From: Flavobacteriaceae bacterium
GTDB lineage: Bacteria; Bacteroidota; Bacteroidia; Flavobacteriales; Weeksellaceae
Assembly (NCBI GenBank): GCA_004359435.1
Contig: PTET01000001.1
Location: 481,566 to 545,565, forward strand
Length of the DNA stretch: 64,000 nt
Reading direction: 5' to 3'
The notes below the pieces were generated by a model. It saw nothing but the letters and a program-made list of their open reading frames with translations, ran no database searches and had not been told where the DNA came from. Each line of letters opens with the position of its first letter. Position 1 is the stretch's first letter. A program made the translations under genes and the position numbers. Below, piece by piece: positions 1-9,762 of the stretch.

Positions 1-183
1 TTTAGAAAAATCATCGTTGATCTCTGGCGCATCATAATGCAAAAAAGAAAGGGCTTGATAGACCGAAGTAATGATTTTTTTGTCTTTTTCTGGACTGTCT
101 GCCATGGGAGAGTTAAAGCAAAAAACGAGCAAACAAAGTGAGAGCATCGAGATAATAACAACGGGTTTTGGGAAATATCGCAT
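1..183 (-). CDS. Carboxy-terminal processing (tail-specific) protease, N-terminal part only, runs off the left edge
   Basis: Reverse-strand ORF open to the window edge: MRYFPKPVVIISMLSLCLLVFCFNSPMADSPEKDKKIITSVYQALSFLHYDAPEINDDFSK; signal peptide followed by the Prc-like 'HY.P.EINDDFS' segment. Confidence 0.6.
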   Translation of the reverse strand, partial: MRYFPKPVVIISMLSLCLLVFCFNSPMADSPEKDKKIITSVYQALSFLHYDAPEINDDFSK

Positions 184-304
184 AAACGTTTTTTTAATTT
201 TGTTTTGGCATAGCCATACTTTGTCGATAAAAATACGAGAAATTAAATGTAAAAATCAACCTTTGGTAATAACAAATATAACTTTTATATCTAGATTTGA
301 GTCT

Positions 305-1066
305 ATGAAAAAACCAATAATTTTAGTGACCAATGACGATGGAATTACCGCTCCTGGAATTCGTCATTTGGCAAAGTTGGCCCAAAGTTTTGGGGATGTT
401 TATGTGGTTGCTCCAGACAAACCTCAATCGGGTATGGGTCATGCGGTAACCATCAACACTACACTTTTTTGTGAAGAGGTAAAGATAGATGATGGTTGCA
501 TCAAAGAATGGAGCTGTTCTGGAACTCCGGCAGACTGCGTGAAAATCGGTATCAATGAGCTACTCCCTCAAAAGCCAGATTTGGTTTTAAGTGGCATCAA
601 TCATGGGGCGAATTCAGCCATCAATGTGCTTTATTCGGGTACCATGTCTGCAGCCATTGAGGCAGGAATCGAAGGGATTCCCTCCATTGGTTTTTCACTT
701 TTAGATTTTAGCTATGGAGCAGATTTCAAGTCTTCGCTGGGGTACTTGTCTAAAATAATTTCTGCAGTTTTAGAAAATGGAATGCCACCTGAGGTTGTAC
801 TTAATGTGAATATTCCCAAAGGAGATGGAGTAAAAGGCATTAAAATTTGCAGACAGGCCAAATCGAATTGGAAAGAATCTTTTGTTAAAAGAGAAAGTCC
901 CATGGGAAAACCATATTACTGGTTAACCGGTGAATTTCTGAATTTAGACACAGGTCCAAACACAGACATAGAGGCACTTGAAGAAGGATACATTTCTGTG
1001 GTGCCAACAGGCTTTGATCTCACCCATCACCAGCATCTAGGTACCTTAAAGGGCTGGGGCTTGTAG
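305..1066 (+). CDS. surE: 5'/3'-nucleotidase SurE (likely start at 305, not 71)
   Basis: [24 protein letters not shown]...[15 protein letters not shown]...[49 protein letters not shown] signature. Confidence 0.95.
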   Translation: [253 protein letters not shown]

Positions 1067-1067
1067 T

Positions 1068-1640
1068 TTACTTTTTAGGGATGAGATCTTTGGTGATTTG
1101 GTTCATTTTTTTGACCTTGTCCTGAAAATCTCCTTGGAGAGATTTTCGGATTTGGTTTAGATTTTCACTTAGACTACTGATGTCTTCTGGTATAATTTCC
1201 TCTAAAAATTCTCTCATTCGCTTGGCTAAGGTGGGAGATTTTCCACCGGTAGAAATAGCAATTTTCACATTTCCTTTGCTAACGATTCCGCCCAAATAAA
1301 AATCGCAAAGTTCTGGCGTATCTGCCACGTTGATGAGTTTTCCAAGGGCTTTTGCGTGGGCTCTAATTTTCAGATTGGTCTTATGATTGTTGGTAGCGGC
1401 AATCACGATGTCTGTGTGGTTGAGGTCTGAGATTTCATATTTTTTTTTGATCAGCCGCACATTTTCTCCAATTTCCAATGCTTCGAACTCTTTTTTGAAA
1501 GTTTTGCTAATTACCTTTACTCTTGCATTGGGTGAAGATTTAAGCAAAAATCGAAGTTTTTCTTCTCCCACTTTTCCCCCTCCAATCAGGGTAAATCTAA
1601 CATTTTCTGGTTTTAGAAAGATGGGATAGAGCTCATTCAT
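1068..1640 (-). CDS. Precorrin-2 dehydrogenase/sirohydrochlorin ferrochelatase (CysG N-terminal-like)
   Basis: YPIFLKPENVRFTLIGGGKVGEEKLRFLL...VIAATNN...INVADTPELCDFYLGGIVSKGNVKIAISTGGKSPTLAKRMREFLE. Confidence 0.9.
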   Translation of the reverse strand: MNELYPIFLKPENVRFTLIGGGKVGEEKLRFLLKSSPNARVKVISKTFKKEFEALEIGENVRLIKKKYEISDLNHTDIVIAATNNHKTNLKIRAHAKALGKLINVADTPELCDFYLGGIVSKGNVKIAISTGGKSPTLAKRMREFLEEIIPEDISSLSENLNQIRKSLQGDFQDKVKKMNQITKDLIPKK

Positions 1641-2383
1641 AACAAAGTAGATAGATAAGAAGGGTTTAGAATAGGGCTATGTTCCAAAGAATATCCCGCT
1701 ACAATCATCGCGGGGGTGCTGATGTTTTTTGCAAGGGCTTTTTCTTGAATGTCACCCAAAGTGCCAAGGGCATAATTGTAACTCTCCAGGCTGATGTTCT
1801 GAAAAATCCCAATGGGAAAATGATCGGGTTTGATTTCTTTAAAAATTGAAACAATTTCTGAGAGTTTTTCAAATCCCATATAAATCAGGATGGTGCTTGT
1901 AGATTCCGCTGTAAACCTTAGGTCTGCCATGAGTTCTTCCCTTAAATTGGTTGCCGAAATCACCCAAAAGCCAGAAGAAATCTCTCTTTTGGTAATGGGT
2001 GTTAGACTTTGGGCTGCAAAAGCAGAATAGGTAGAAATCCCGGGAATCACCTCTACATGCAAACCATTTAATAGGGCAGTTTCAATTTCTTGATAAGCCC
2101 TACCAAAAACCATGCAGTCTCCTCCTTTTAGACGAACAAGGTTTGTATGGGTCTTGGAAAGTTCAAGAATTTTTCCATTGATTACATCTTGACCAATGCT
2201 ATGCCTGTCTTTGCGTTTGCCTACCCAAATAAGCTCTGCTTTTTTAGCCAAAGAAAGTAGTTCTGGGTTCACAAGAGAGTCATAAAGCACCACATCTGCT
2301 TTTTCAAGTGCTTTTACCGCTTTTAAGGTGATGAGTTCTGGATCTCCTGGGCCTGCGCCAATTAGGGTAAGTTTAGCCTTCAT
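1637..2383 (-). CDS. cobA: Uroporphyrinogen-III C-methyltransferase
   Basis: LTLIGAGPGDPELITLKAVKALEKADVVLYDSLV...VRLKGGDCMVFGRAYQEIETALLNGLHVEVIPGIS. Confidence 0.93.
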   Translation of the reverse strand: MKAKLTLIGAGPGDPELITLKAVKALEKADVVLYDSLVNPELLSLAKKAELIWVGKRKDRHSIGQDVINGKILELSKTHTNLVRLKGGDCMVFGRAYQEIETALLNGLHVEVIPGISTYSAFAAQSLTPITKREISSGFWVISATNLREELMADLRFTAESTSTILIYMGFEKLSEIVSIFKEIKPDHFPIGIFQNISLESYNYALGTLGDIQEKALAKNISTPAMIVAGYSLEHSPILNPSYLSTLL

Positions 2384-3262
2384 TCTGCTCTTTGCTTCTT
2401 TGCAAACTACATTTTTCTACAAAATCTGCGGCTTGAAGTGCATAACTTTCTCCAAAGGCAAGGCTGGGTTGATTTTTGTTGATTTGATAGATAAGATCCG
2501 AAAAACTACTGCTCAGTTCTATCTTTCCATTTTGAATATAATTCTCATCGAAAGCCGAAACAATGGAGAAAAAGGAATGATTTTATCGGTTTCTAAAAAT
2601 TCAAAAGCCACATGGGCATGATGAGGCTGTGAACCTAGTCCGCCAGCAAACATCACTTTGAATCCTTTTACTCCGTCTTTGATTTTAGGAATAAATCCCA
2701 AATCATGCAGATAGGAAAGGCTGTCATCTGTGTCGTCGCTTGAAAAAGAAACTTTGAATTTTCTACCCATGTTTTGGCAGATAGGGTTTCTAAGGAAATA
2801 CTCAAAGAAACTTTGGGCATAACAGCTTATGTCAAAAGGCTCACTCGGGTTAATCCCAGCCAGATGAGAGCCTGTTACATTTCTTACCGTATTTCCGCAG
2901 GCTTCTCTTAGGGTAACGTCGCTTTTTTCCAAATCGGCCCAAAGCTGTGGGGTTCGGTCTAAACTCACATAATGAATTTGTATGTCTTGACGAGTGGTGA
3001 TGTGAAGATTTCCTCTAGAGTATTCATCTGAGACCTCACAAATTCTAAGCAATTGATCGCAGGTCATCTTTCCGTAAGGAATTTTGATACGAATCATTTG
3101 CACGCCTTCTTGTCTTTGTCCGTATACTCCACGGGCCAGACGCAAATTTCTAAATCCATCCTCATCAATTTTGCCTTCTTTAAAGAGTTGAATCTTGTTG
3201 GCCAAATCTAAGATGTCTTTTTCAACGATGTTGTTTTCTAGTTCTGATCTAAAACTTTTCAT
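2373..3262 (-). pseudogene. Nitrite/sulfite reductase with C-terminal HEPN-like tail; large internal part missing and frame broken
   Basis: N-terminal 240 aa (LRLARGVYGQRQEGVQMIRIKIPYGK...ITTRQDIQIHYVSLDRTP...REACGNTVRNVTGSHLAG...NPICQNMGRKFKVSFS) joined out of frame near 2550-2580 to AFDENYIQNGKIELSSSFSDLIYQINKNQPSLAFGESYALQAADFVEKCSLQRSKEQNEG*; the Cys-rich siroheme/4Fe-4S half is absent. Confidence 0.8.
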
Positions 3263-3322
3263 GGATGGAAAATTGTATTTTTAGGTATTTATATAGTAGT
3301 TGGTCTATGCGGTTTCTATGGT

Positions 3323-4021
3323 TTAGTGGGAATGAAGTCCACATTCTTTTTGGGAGTTTTCCCAGTACCATCTTCCGGCTCTGATGTCTTCTCCTTCCAT
3401 AATCGCTCTGGTACATGGGGCGCAGCCAATGCTTGGAAAATTCTTCTTGTGCAAACTGTTTTGAGGAACTTTATTTTTGTCCAAATATTCGTTCAGTTCT
3501 TCAAAACTCCAATGGATTAAAGGGTTGTATTTGATGATGTCAAAACCTTCGTCGTACTCAAAAAGTTGCATGGTTTCTCTGTTTTCCGACTGAGAAGCAC
3601 GAAGTCCAGTAACCCATATTTTTTTACCGTTTAGGGCGATTTTTAGAGGTTTTACTTTTCTAAGAAAGCAGCATTCTTTTCTGTTTTCAACCGAATCGAA
3701 AAAGCTATTGGGACCTTTGGTGTTTAGTAGATTTTCTATGTCAGAAGCCTGAGGGAAATAAGATTTTATCTCTAGGTTGTACTTCTTTCTTGTTCTGCTC
3801 AGCACATCGTAGGTTTCCTGAAAATGCCTACCGGTATCTAACATAAAAATTTCGATTGGAAGATTTGTGGTGGCGATCATGTGTGTGATGGCCTGATCTT
3901 CTTGTCCAAGTGAACTAGAAAAAACCACTTGATTTGGAAAGTTACTGGATAAAAATCCAAGGGTATCTTCGATGGATTTGTTTTCCGCTTGACGAATGAG
4001 TTGGTTAATTGTTCCTTTCAT
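3323..4021 (-). CDS. cysH: Phosphoadenylyl-/adenylyl-sulfate reductase
   Basis: VVFSSSLGQEDQAITHMI...FMLDTGRHFQETYDVL...RKECCFLRKVKPL...WVTGLRASQSENR...SIGCAPCTRAIMEGEDIRAGRWYWE..KECGLH. Confidence 0.93.
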   Translation of the reverse strand: MKGTINQLIRQAENKSIEDTLGFLSSNFPNQVVFSSSLGQEDQAITHMIATTNLPIEIFMLDTGRHFQETYDVLSRTRKKYNLEIKSYFPQASDIENLLNTKGPNSFFDSVENRKECCFLRKVKPLKIALNGKKIWVTGLRASQSENRETMQLFEYDEGFDIIKYNPLIHWSFEELNEYLDKNKVPQNSLHKKNFPSIGCAPCTRAIMEGEDIRAGRWYWENSQKECGLHSH

Positions 4022-4389
4022 GTTAGTTTACCCCATTTGATGTTAGACCATATTTTTTCGTGGAAGACATAAAGCACCATTTTAGTAAAAACTTCTAATC
4101 CTCCTATAGAAAATGCACTCCCTACAATTCTCCAGCTGATGGATTTTCTAATGGCTCTTCCCCAATCGGTAACCCTTAGTTTGATGTTTCCCCATACTCG
4201 CTCATGAAGGGTGTAGAGAATCGTTTTGGTGGCCAGTTCCAAAAAACCAATTTTAAAGGCGCTGCCTACATTTTGGGTAAAAACAAAGGCAATCAAAATG
4301 GTGTCTATAGTTCCTATTACTCTCCAGCTAATAGCTTTTGTGAAACTTCGAAAAACCGTTTCTTTGGGAACTTCTATTTCTTCTTTCAC
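4018..4389 (-). CDS. DUF2061 small membrane protein, tandem domain
   Basis: Two repeats: FTKAISWRVIGTIDTILIAFVFTQNVGSAFKIGFLELATKTILYTLHERVWGNIK and IRKSISWRIVGSAFSIGGLEVFTKMVLYVFHEKIWSNIKWG. Confidence 0.8.
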   Translation of the reverse strand: MKEEIEVPKETVFRSFTKAISWRVIGTIDTILIAFVFTQNVGSAFKIGFLELATKTILYTLHERVWGNIKLRVTDWGRAIRKSISWRIVGSAFSIGGLEVFTKMVLYVFHEKIWSNIKWGKLT

Positions 4390-4554
4390 AAAATCATCAC
4401 TTTTTCTAATGCTACAAAGATATATACTTTTTATTTAATTTCCATTATTTCCTATGGAGTTAATAGGAAATAAATTTTATAACCAATAAAAATGATAGGA
4501 ATTGTATGAATATAAGGTTTTGTTCGTATCTTTTGACTCTAAAATTAGTAATGT

Positions 4555-4971
4555 ATGATTTCTAAACGATGTAAATACGGTATCAAAGCTTTGGTGTATA
4601 TCAATAGGAATGGAATAAAGGGACAAGGTGTTTTTTCTTCTGAGATTTCCGAAAAAGAAAATATACCTAAAAAGTTTCTGGAAACCATTTTGAGAGATCT
4701 CAAAAATGGGCAGCTGCTTAACTCCAAAAGAGGTTCTAAGGGAGGATATACTTTAAATCGAAATCCCACAGAAATTACCCTAACAGAAATTATAAGACTC
4801 ATGGACGGCCCTATTGCGCTTATGCCTTGTGTGAGTTTAAAATACTACCAAAGCTGCGATGAATGCAAGGAAGAAACCTGTTGTAAGATAAAATCTGTAT
4901 TTGAAAAAGTGAGAGATGCAACCCTCGATATTTATGGTGCTACCTCCTTAGAAGATTTGTCTAAAGAGTAG
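4555..4971 (+). CDS. Rrf2 family transcriptional regulator
   Basis: MISKRCKYGIKALVYINR...SEISEKENIPKKFLETILRDLKNGQLLNSKRGSKGGYTLNRNPTEITL...C..CKEETCCKI; divergent from the cysH/sir cluster. Confidence 0.9.
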   Translation: MISKRCKYGIKALVYINRNGIKGQGVFSSEISEKENIPKKFLETILRDLKNGQLLNSKRGSKGGYTLNRNPTEITLTEIIRLMDGPIALMPCVSLKYYQSCDECKEETCCKIKSVFEKVRDATLDIYGATSLEDLSKE

Positions 4972-4985
4972 ATTTTTTATAGAAT

Positions 4986-5026
4986 AAAAAAAAAAGCCAA
5001 AGAAACTTCTTTGGCTTTTTTTGTTT
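4986..5026. terminator. Bidirectional intrinsic terminator
   Basis: aaaagccaaagaa-act-ttctttggctttt hairpin with A/T tracts between convergent genes. Confidence 0.8.
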
Positions 5027-5043
5027 TTAAAAATGAAACGAGT

Positions 5044-5991
5044 TTATTTCTTAGGCTCTTGTCCAAATCCGTAGGTAAGTCCCACACCAAGCCCTTGTCT
5101 GAACTGAAATTCAGAGGATTGGTCTTCGTCGTATACTGCGTTTAGAATCAGTTGAGAAGAGATAAATTCGTTGATTTTCATGTCGATGATTCCTGTGTAC
5201 AAAAGGTCTACTTTAGGAAGGGTTGCGTAGTTGGCAAAAAGGTTCAAAGTATTGTCAAAAGTGATGTTTTTCGCAAGTTGTACTTTGTATCTTCCTCCTG
5301 CTGCCAAACCAAATTCTGCTCTTAAATTATCCTGGGCATTTTTAAGTCCATAAAGATTTCCCGCATCCTTTACGCTTTGGCTTTGTACATAAGTTATTTT
5401 GGCTGTTAGAGGGTGAAAGAAAAAAGACAAGTTGTCTTGTGGCTTGTAGTCTACCCCAAGACCAAAGGTAATGTATCCAGGAGATAACCAGTCTGAAACC
5501 AATGTTTCTGGGCTATTTGCAAAGTTGAATCCTTTGGTGAATTGAGAAACAAAGGTTCCGTTGGCAGAAGCATACCATTTGTCTTTAATTTGGTAACCAT
5601 AGGTAGAGGTAAGGGTGATGAAGTCTGTAGACTTTTGTTCTTTTTGCCCTTTGTTTTTGATTAGTCCATATCCGGCGATCAGTCTATTGTCCCAAATGGC
5701 TTTGTCTTTTTTGTAGTTTAGCTCGTAGTCAATGTTTCCGGCTAAGCCTTGGTTGTTTACACTTCCCGAAGCCCAATTTTGGGTAGAAGAACTTTGGCTT
5801 AGGTTAAGGTTTTGCTTTCCTTTGAAAGTCCAGTTTTTTTCTTCCTCCACTGCTGCTTCAATTTTTTCGGCTTGGGCATCACTTAGGGTATGGTCTTTGG
5901 CGATGGTATCTTTAAAAACTACAGGAGCCTCTTGTGCATAAAGTCCACTAGCGCTAAGAGATAGCGAAAGGGTAAGTACAATTTTTTTCAT
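5044..5991 (-). CDS. DUF3078 domain-containing outer membrane protein
   Basis: Signal peptide; NWTFKGKQNLNLSQSSSTQNWASGSVNNQGLAGNIDYELNYKKDKAIWDNRL...; typical Bacteroidota DUF3078 start. Confidence 0.8.
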   Translation of the reverse strand: MKKIVLTLSLSLSASGLYAQEAPVVFKDTIAKDHTLSDAQAEKIEAAVEEEKNWTFKGKQNLNLSQSSSTQNWASGSVNNQGLAGNIDYELNYKKDKAIWDNRLIAGYGLIKNKGQKEQKSTDFITLTSTYGYQIKDKWYASANGTFVSQFTKGFNFANSPETLVSDWLSPGYITFGLGVDYKPQDNLSFFFHPLTAKITYVQSQSVKDAGNLYGLKNAQDNLRAEFGLAAGGRYKVQLAKNITFDNTLNLFANYATLPKVDLLYTGIIDMKINEFISSQLILNAVYDEDQSSEFQFRQGLGVGLTYGFGQEPKK

Positions 5992-6058
5992 AAAACGTTG
6001 ATTTTTAGATAAGGCTGCAAATGTAACATTTTTTTTTAAATGCCTATTTTATCTATAA

Positions 6059-7072
6059 TCAGCCGTTTTTCCATTTGTTTACCCAGCTATTTAAGGCGTC
6101 TATCCAAATCGGGTTGTCGTTTAAGCAGGGGATGTATTCAAACTTTTCACCACCATTTTCCAGAAAGGTGTGCTTGCCTTCCATGGCCAATTCTTCTAGG
6201 GTTTCAAGGCAATCCGATACAAAAGCTGGTGCAATAACCGCAATTTTTTTGATGCCTTTTTGGGGTAGTTCTTCTAGGGTTTTGGCTGTATAGGGTTTAA
6301 GCCATGGGTCGTTTCCAAGTCTAGACTGGAAACTTTCTACCGTTTTTTCGATGGGTAAATTGAGCATCTTTCTAACCTTTAAGGTAGTTTGCAAACACTG
6401 GTGTCTATAGCAGGTAGGATGCGAGGGCGAAGATTTTCCAAGACAGCAAGACTGGTCTATTTTACAGGTGCCAAATGCATCTGTTTTTTTAATGTGACGC
6501 TCAGGAATACCATGGTAGGTAAACATAAGGGCGTCAAATTGGGTTAAATCTACTTTAGAAATGCTGTCTACCAAAGCCTCAATGTACAAGGGGTCATCGA
6601 AAAACGAAGGCAAAAAGTCGATTTTCATAGATGGAAAAAATTGGTTTTGCACTTCTTTGGTTTTGTCAATCACTGTTTCGCTGCTGCTCATGGCATACTG
6701 TGGGTAAAGCGGAATAGCCAAAACTTCATCTACGCCTTGATTTTTGAGTGCCTGAAGTCCGTCTTTGATGCTTGGGCTTCCGTAGCGCATGCCCATTTCT
6801 ACAGGAATATCTTGTTTTTTTGCAAGGGCGATTTTTTGTTTTTCTGAAATCACCAAAAGGGGAGATCCTTCATCCCACCAAATGCTTTTGTAGGCAGCAG
6901 CTGATTTTTTAGGTCTGGTTGGAAGAATAATTAGAGGCAAAATTACTTTTCTAACAAACGTATTGTCTATAACTTTTGGGTCATTTAAAAACTCCTTTAG
7001 GTAGGCTCTTACATCTTTTGTAGAGGGAGAATCGGGCGAACCCAAGTTGATTAACAAAACACCTTTTTTCAT
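6059..7072 (-). CDS. hemH: Ferrochelatase (start likely 7072)
   Basis: MKKGVLLINLGSPDSPSTKDVRAYLKEFLNDPKVID...LMFTYHGIPERHIKK...CYRHQCLQTT...SFQSRLGNDPWLKPYT. Confidence 0.95.
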   Translation of the reverse strand: MKKGVLLINLGSPDSPSTKDVRAYLKEFLNDPKVIDNTFVRKVILPLIILPTRPKKSAAAYKSIWWDEGSPLLVISEKQKIALAKKQDIPVEMGMRYGSPSIKDGLQALKNQGVDEVLAIPLYPQYAMSSSETVIDKTKEVQNQFFPSMKIDFLPSFFDDPLYIEALVDSISKVDLTQFDALMFTYHGIPERHIKKTDAFGTCKIDQSCCLGKSSPSHPTCYRHQCLQTTLKVRKMLNLPIEKTVESFQSRLGNDPWLKPYTAKTLEELPQKGIKKIAVIAPAFVSDCLETLEELAMEGKHTFLENGGEKFEYIPCLNDNPIWIDALNSWVNKWKNG

Positions 7073-7167
7073 TTTCTTTCTATATTTCAAATAATGCGTA
7101 ACTTTCAGGGCAAAGATACATTCTAAATGTATACTAGCTAAATAATACAATTGATAATTCTAATTCT

Positions 7168-8193
7168 ATGGATCCCCTCCTTAATCCTGAAAATATACAT
7201 CTAACAAGCAAAGAATTAGAGATCGAAAAGCAGGTGAGGCCCAAATCTTTCGATGATTTTGCAGGTCAGGCTCAGGTGGTAGAAAATTTGGAGATTTTTG
7301 TGAAAGCCGCCAATTTGCGTGGAGAAGCATTGGATCATGTGCTTTTGCATGGGCCTCCTGGACTTGGAAAAACAACCCTTGCACACATACTCTCTAACGA
7401 GCTTAAATCTGGGCTCAAAATCACCTCGGGCCCTGTTCTTGACAAACCCTCAGATTTGGCAGGTCTTCTCACCAATTTAGACAGTAGAGATGTACTTTTT
7501 ATCGATGAAATCCATCGTTTGTCTCCCATTGTAGAGGAGTATTTGTACTCTGCCATGGAAGATTATCGCATCGACATCATGATAGAATCTGGACCTAATG
7601 CAAGATCTGTGCAGATTGAACTTGAGCCTTTTACCCTTATTGGTGCCACCACAAGGTCTGGACTTTTAACGGCTCCTATGAGAGCCAGATTTGGAATCAA
7701 CGCCAGATTAGAATATTACAATGTAGAGCTTTTAAGTTCGATTGTGGAGCGATCTTCCCAAATTTTAAACATTCCCATCGAGACTCAAGCAGCCATAGAG
7801 ATCGCTTCTCGAAGCCGTGGAACGCCAAGGATAGCCAATGCCCTTCTTAGGAGGATGAGAGACTTTGCCCAGATCAAAGGAAAAGGAGAAATCACCCTTG
7901 AGATAGCCAAATTTGGTCTGAAAGCCCTCAAAGTAGATCAAAACGGACTAGACGAAATGGACAACAAAATCCTTAGAACCATCATCGAAAAATTTGGGGG
8001 TGGGCCGGTTGGGATTTCTACCATTGCAACGGCGGTTTCAGAAAACACAGGCACCATAGAAGAAGTCTATGAGCCATTTTTGATTCAAGAAGGATACTTG
8101 ATGCGAACCTCAAGGGGAAGAGAAGCCACAAGTAGAGCCTATGCTCATTTGGGTTTGAAACCCAAGCCGAGTCAAGGCGAACTTTTTGATTAA
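7168..8193 (+). CDS. ruvB: Holliday junction branch migration helicase RuvB
   Basis: [18 protein letters not shown]...[25 protein letters not shown]...[27 protein letters not shown]...[19 protein letters not shown]. Confidence 0.98.
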   Translation: MDPLLNPENIHLTSKELEIEKQVRPKSFDDFAGQAQVVENLEIFVKAANLRGEALDHVLLHGPPGLGKTTLAHILSNELKSGLKITSGPVLDKPSDLAGLLTNLDSRDVLFIDEIHRLSPIVEEYLYSAMEDYRIDIMIESGPNARSVQIELEPFTLIGATTRSGLLTAPMRARFGINARLEYYNVELLSSIVERSSQILNIPIETQAAIEIASRSRGTPRIANALLRRMRDFAQIKGKGEITLEIAKFGLKALKVDQNGLDEMDNKILRTIIEKFGGGPVGISTIATAVSENTGTIEEVYEPFLIQEGYLMRTSRGREATSRAYAHLGLKPKPSQGELFD

Positions 8194-8221
8194 TCTTTAT
8201 TTTCCTTATTTAGAATATCAA

Positions 8222-9100
8222 CTAAACCTGTTCCTTAAGGTATTGTTTGGGGGTAATGCCGTATTTTTTTTTGAAAGCTAAAATAAAATGGCTGGGGTTT
8301 TCGTAGCCCAATTTAAAAGCTACATCTTTCACTTGAATAATGTTTTCTTCTAAGAGTTCTTTGCCGATTTCTAATTTTTTGTTTAGGATGTATCCATAGG
8401 GTGTATCACCAAAAAGTCTTTTGAAACCATGGGTTAGTTTGTAAGGACTAAGTCCGGTTTGGGTGCAAAGCTCCTCCATGGATGGGGGAGAAAACAGATT
8501 TTGGCTCAGCAATTCTTTTACTTTTTTGATGTGCTTAACTTCTACTTGATTTTCAGGATTTCTAGGGTTTGAATTTTCTTGAAGCAAATCGAAAAATAGC
8601 GAAAGAACCTCGAAGGTTTTGGCGGTTTGATAGAGGTTTTTGTAGTTGTTTTGCAAAGAAGTTTGCTTGATCTGGCCTAGAGCCTGAAAAATAGAAGTCG
8701 AAATCTCAAGGAGTTCTACTAAGGTTTTTTCGGTTCTCCTTTGGCTTAGAAACTGGTTGATCTCGGGTAAAATTTCTTCTGTTTTATGGGTCGAAATAGC
8801 CATGACAAAAAGTTCTGAATTGGGATGTACCAGAAGATTCAGCGGTAGGTTTTCAGAAGGGTGATGCAGCAATACAGCGTGCTTGGTTTTAAAAACTTCT
8901 TTCTTTGTTTCTTCTCCCATAGAAAAAGAAATTTTTCCCTTGGTGCAAAAATACAGTTGAAGATATTTTTTGTTGATTTCTCTAAAAAAAGTATCTGTGG
9001 CTTGGGTGTGGTTCGAAAATAGCGCTACAAACAATCCTTGTTGCAGTTTGAATTCTGTAATTTTGCTTTTGTAGGTATTTTTAGATAAGGGCAGTTCCAT
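8222..9100 (-). CDS. AraC family transcriptional regulator
   Basis: C-terminal HTH: VKHIKKVKELLSQNLFSPPSMEELCTQTGLSPYKLTHGFKRLFGDTPYGYILNKKLE...VKDVAFKLGYENPSHFILAFKKKYGITPKQYLKE. Confidence 0.93.
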   Translation of the reverse strand: MELPLSKNTYKSKITEFKLQQGLFVALFSNHTQATDTFFREINKKYLQLYFCTKGKISFSMGEETKKEVFKTKHAVLLHHPSENLPLNLLVHPNSELFVMAISTHKTEEILPEINQFLSQRRTEKTLVELLEISTSIFQALGQIKQTSLQNNYKNLYQTAKTFEVLSLFFDLLQENSNPRNPENQVEVKHIKKVKELLSQNLFSPPSMEELCTQTGLSPYKLTHGFKRLFGDTPYGYILNKKLEIGKELLEENIIQVKDVAFKLGYENPSHFILAFKKKYGITPKQYLKEQV

Positions 9101-9236
9101 GATAATGAAGGCTTTTCGAGGTTAAAAATACATGATTTTAGCTTTTACAACGTGTATTTATGTCAAAAGTCATGTATTTATTTAGAATCTATATAAATAG
9201 AAAATATTTTCATTTTATAGGTATTTATTTGAAAGA

Positions 9237-9272
9237 TTGGTTATTTTTTTTAAGATTCTGGTTTTAGCTTTG
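9237..9272 (+). promoter_or_regulatory. Bacteroidota-type promoter upstream of the hemA fragment
   Basis: TTG (9237-9239) N25 TAgcTTTG (9265-9272), 17 nt before the 9290 start; spacing is slightly long. Confidence 0.4.
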
Positions 9273-9289
9273 TGGCACTTTCAATGTAG

Positions 9290-9762
9290 ATGAAGCCAAA
9301 CAAAAATTTGTATCTAATTGCCTTGTCCTATAAGAAGGCAGATGTAGAGATTAGAGGGAAATATGCTTTTTTTCCATCTAAGGTGAAATCTTTTGTAATG
9401 GCCGCCAAGAAGTACAACATCAAAAGCATGTATGTGCTTTCTACCTGTAACAGAACCGAGTTTTACGCTTTTGCAGAAGATCCCAAAGACATGATTTCTC
9501 TTTATGCCAGCGAGCATGCTTTGGGATCTGTTAAGGAGTTGGAAGAGCATGTAGAAGTGCTTCAAGGAAGAGAAGTGGTTGAGCATCTTATTCGGGTGGC
9601 TGCGGGTCTTGAAAGTCAAATTTTAGGTGATTTCGAAATTGTTTCTCAAATCAAAATATGGTTTGGGCGGTTTCAAAAACAAGGCTGTATCAATGTTTAT
9701 TTGGAACGCATGATTAGCTCAGCGATTCAGATCAGCAAAAAAGTAAAAAACAATACAGACCA
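9290..9762 (+). pseudogene. hemA: Glutamyl-tRNA reductase, N-terminal fragment only
   Basis: LIALSYKKADVEIRGKYAF...YVLSTCNRTEFYAFAED...LIRVAAGLESQILGDFEIVSQIK...[23 protein letters not shown]-binding and dimerisation domains absent. Confidence 0.88.
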
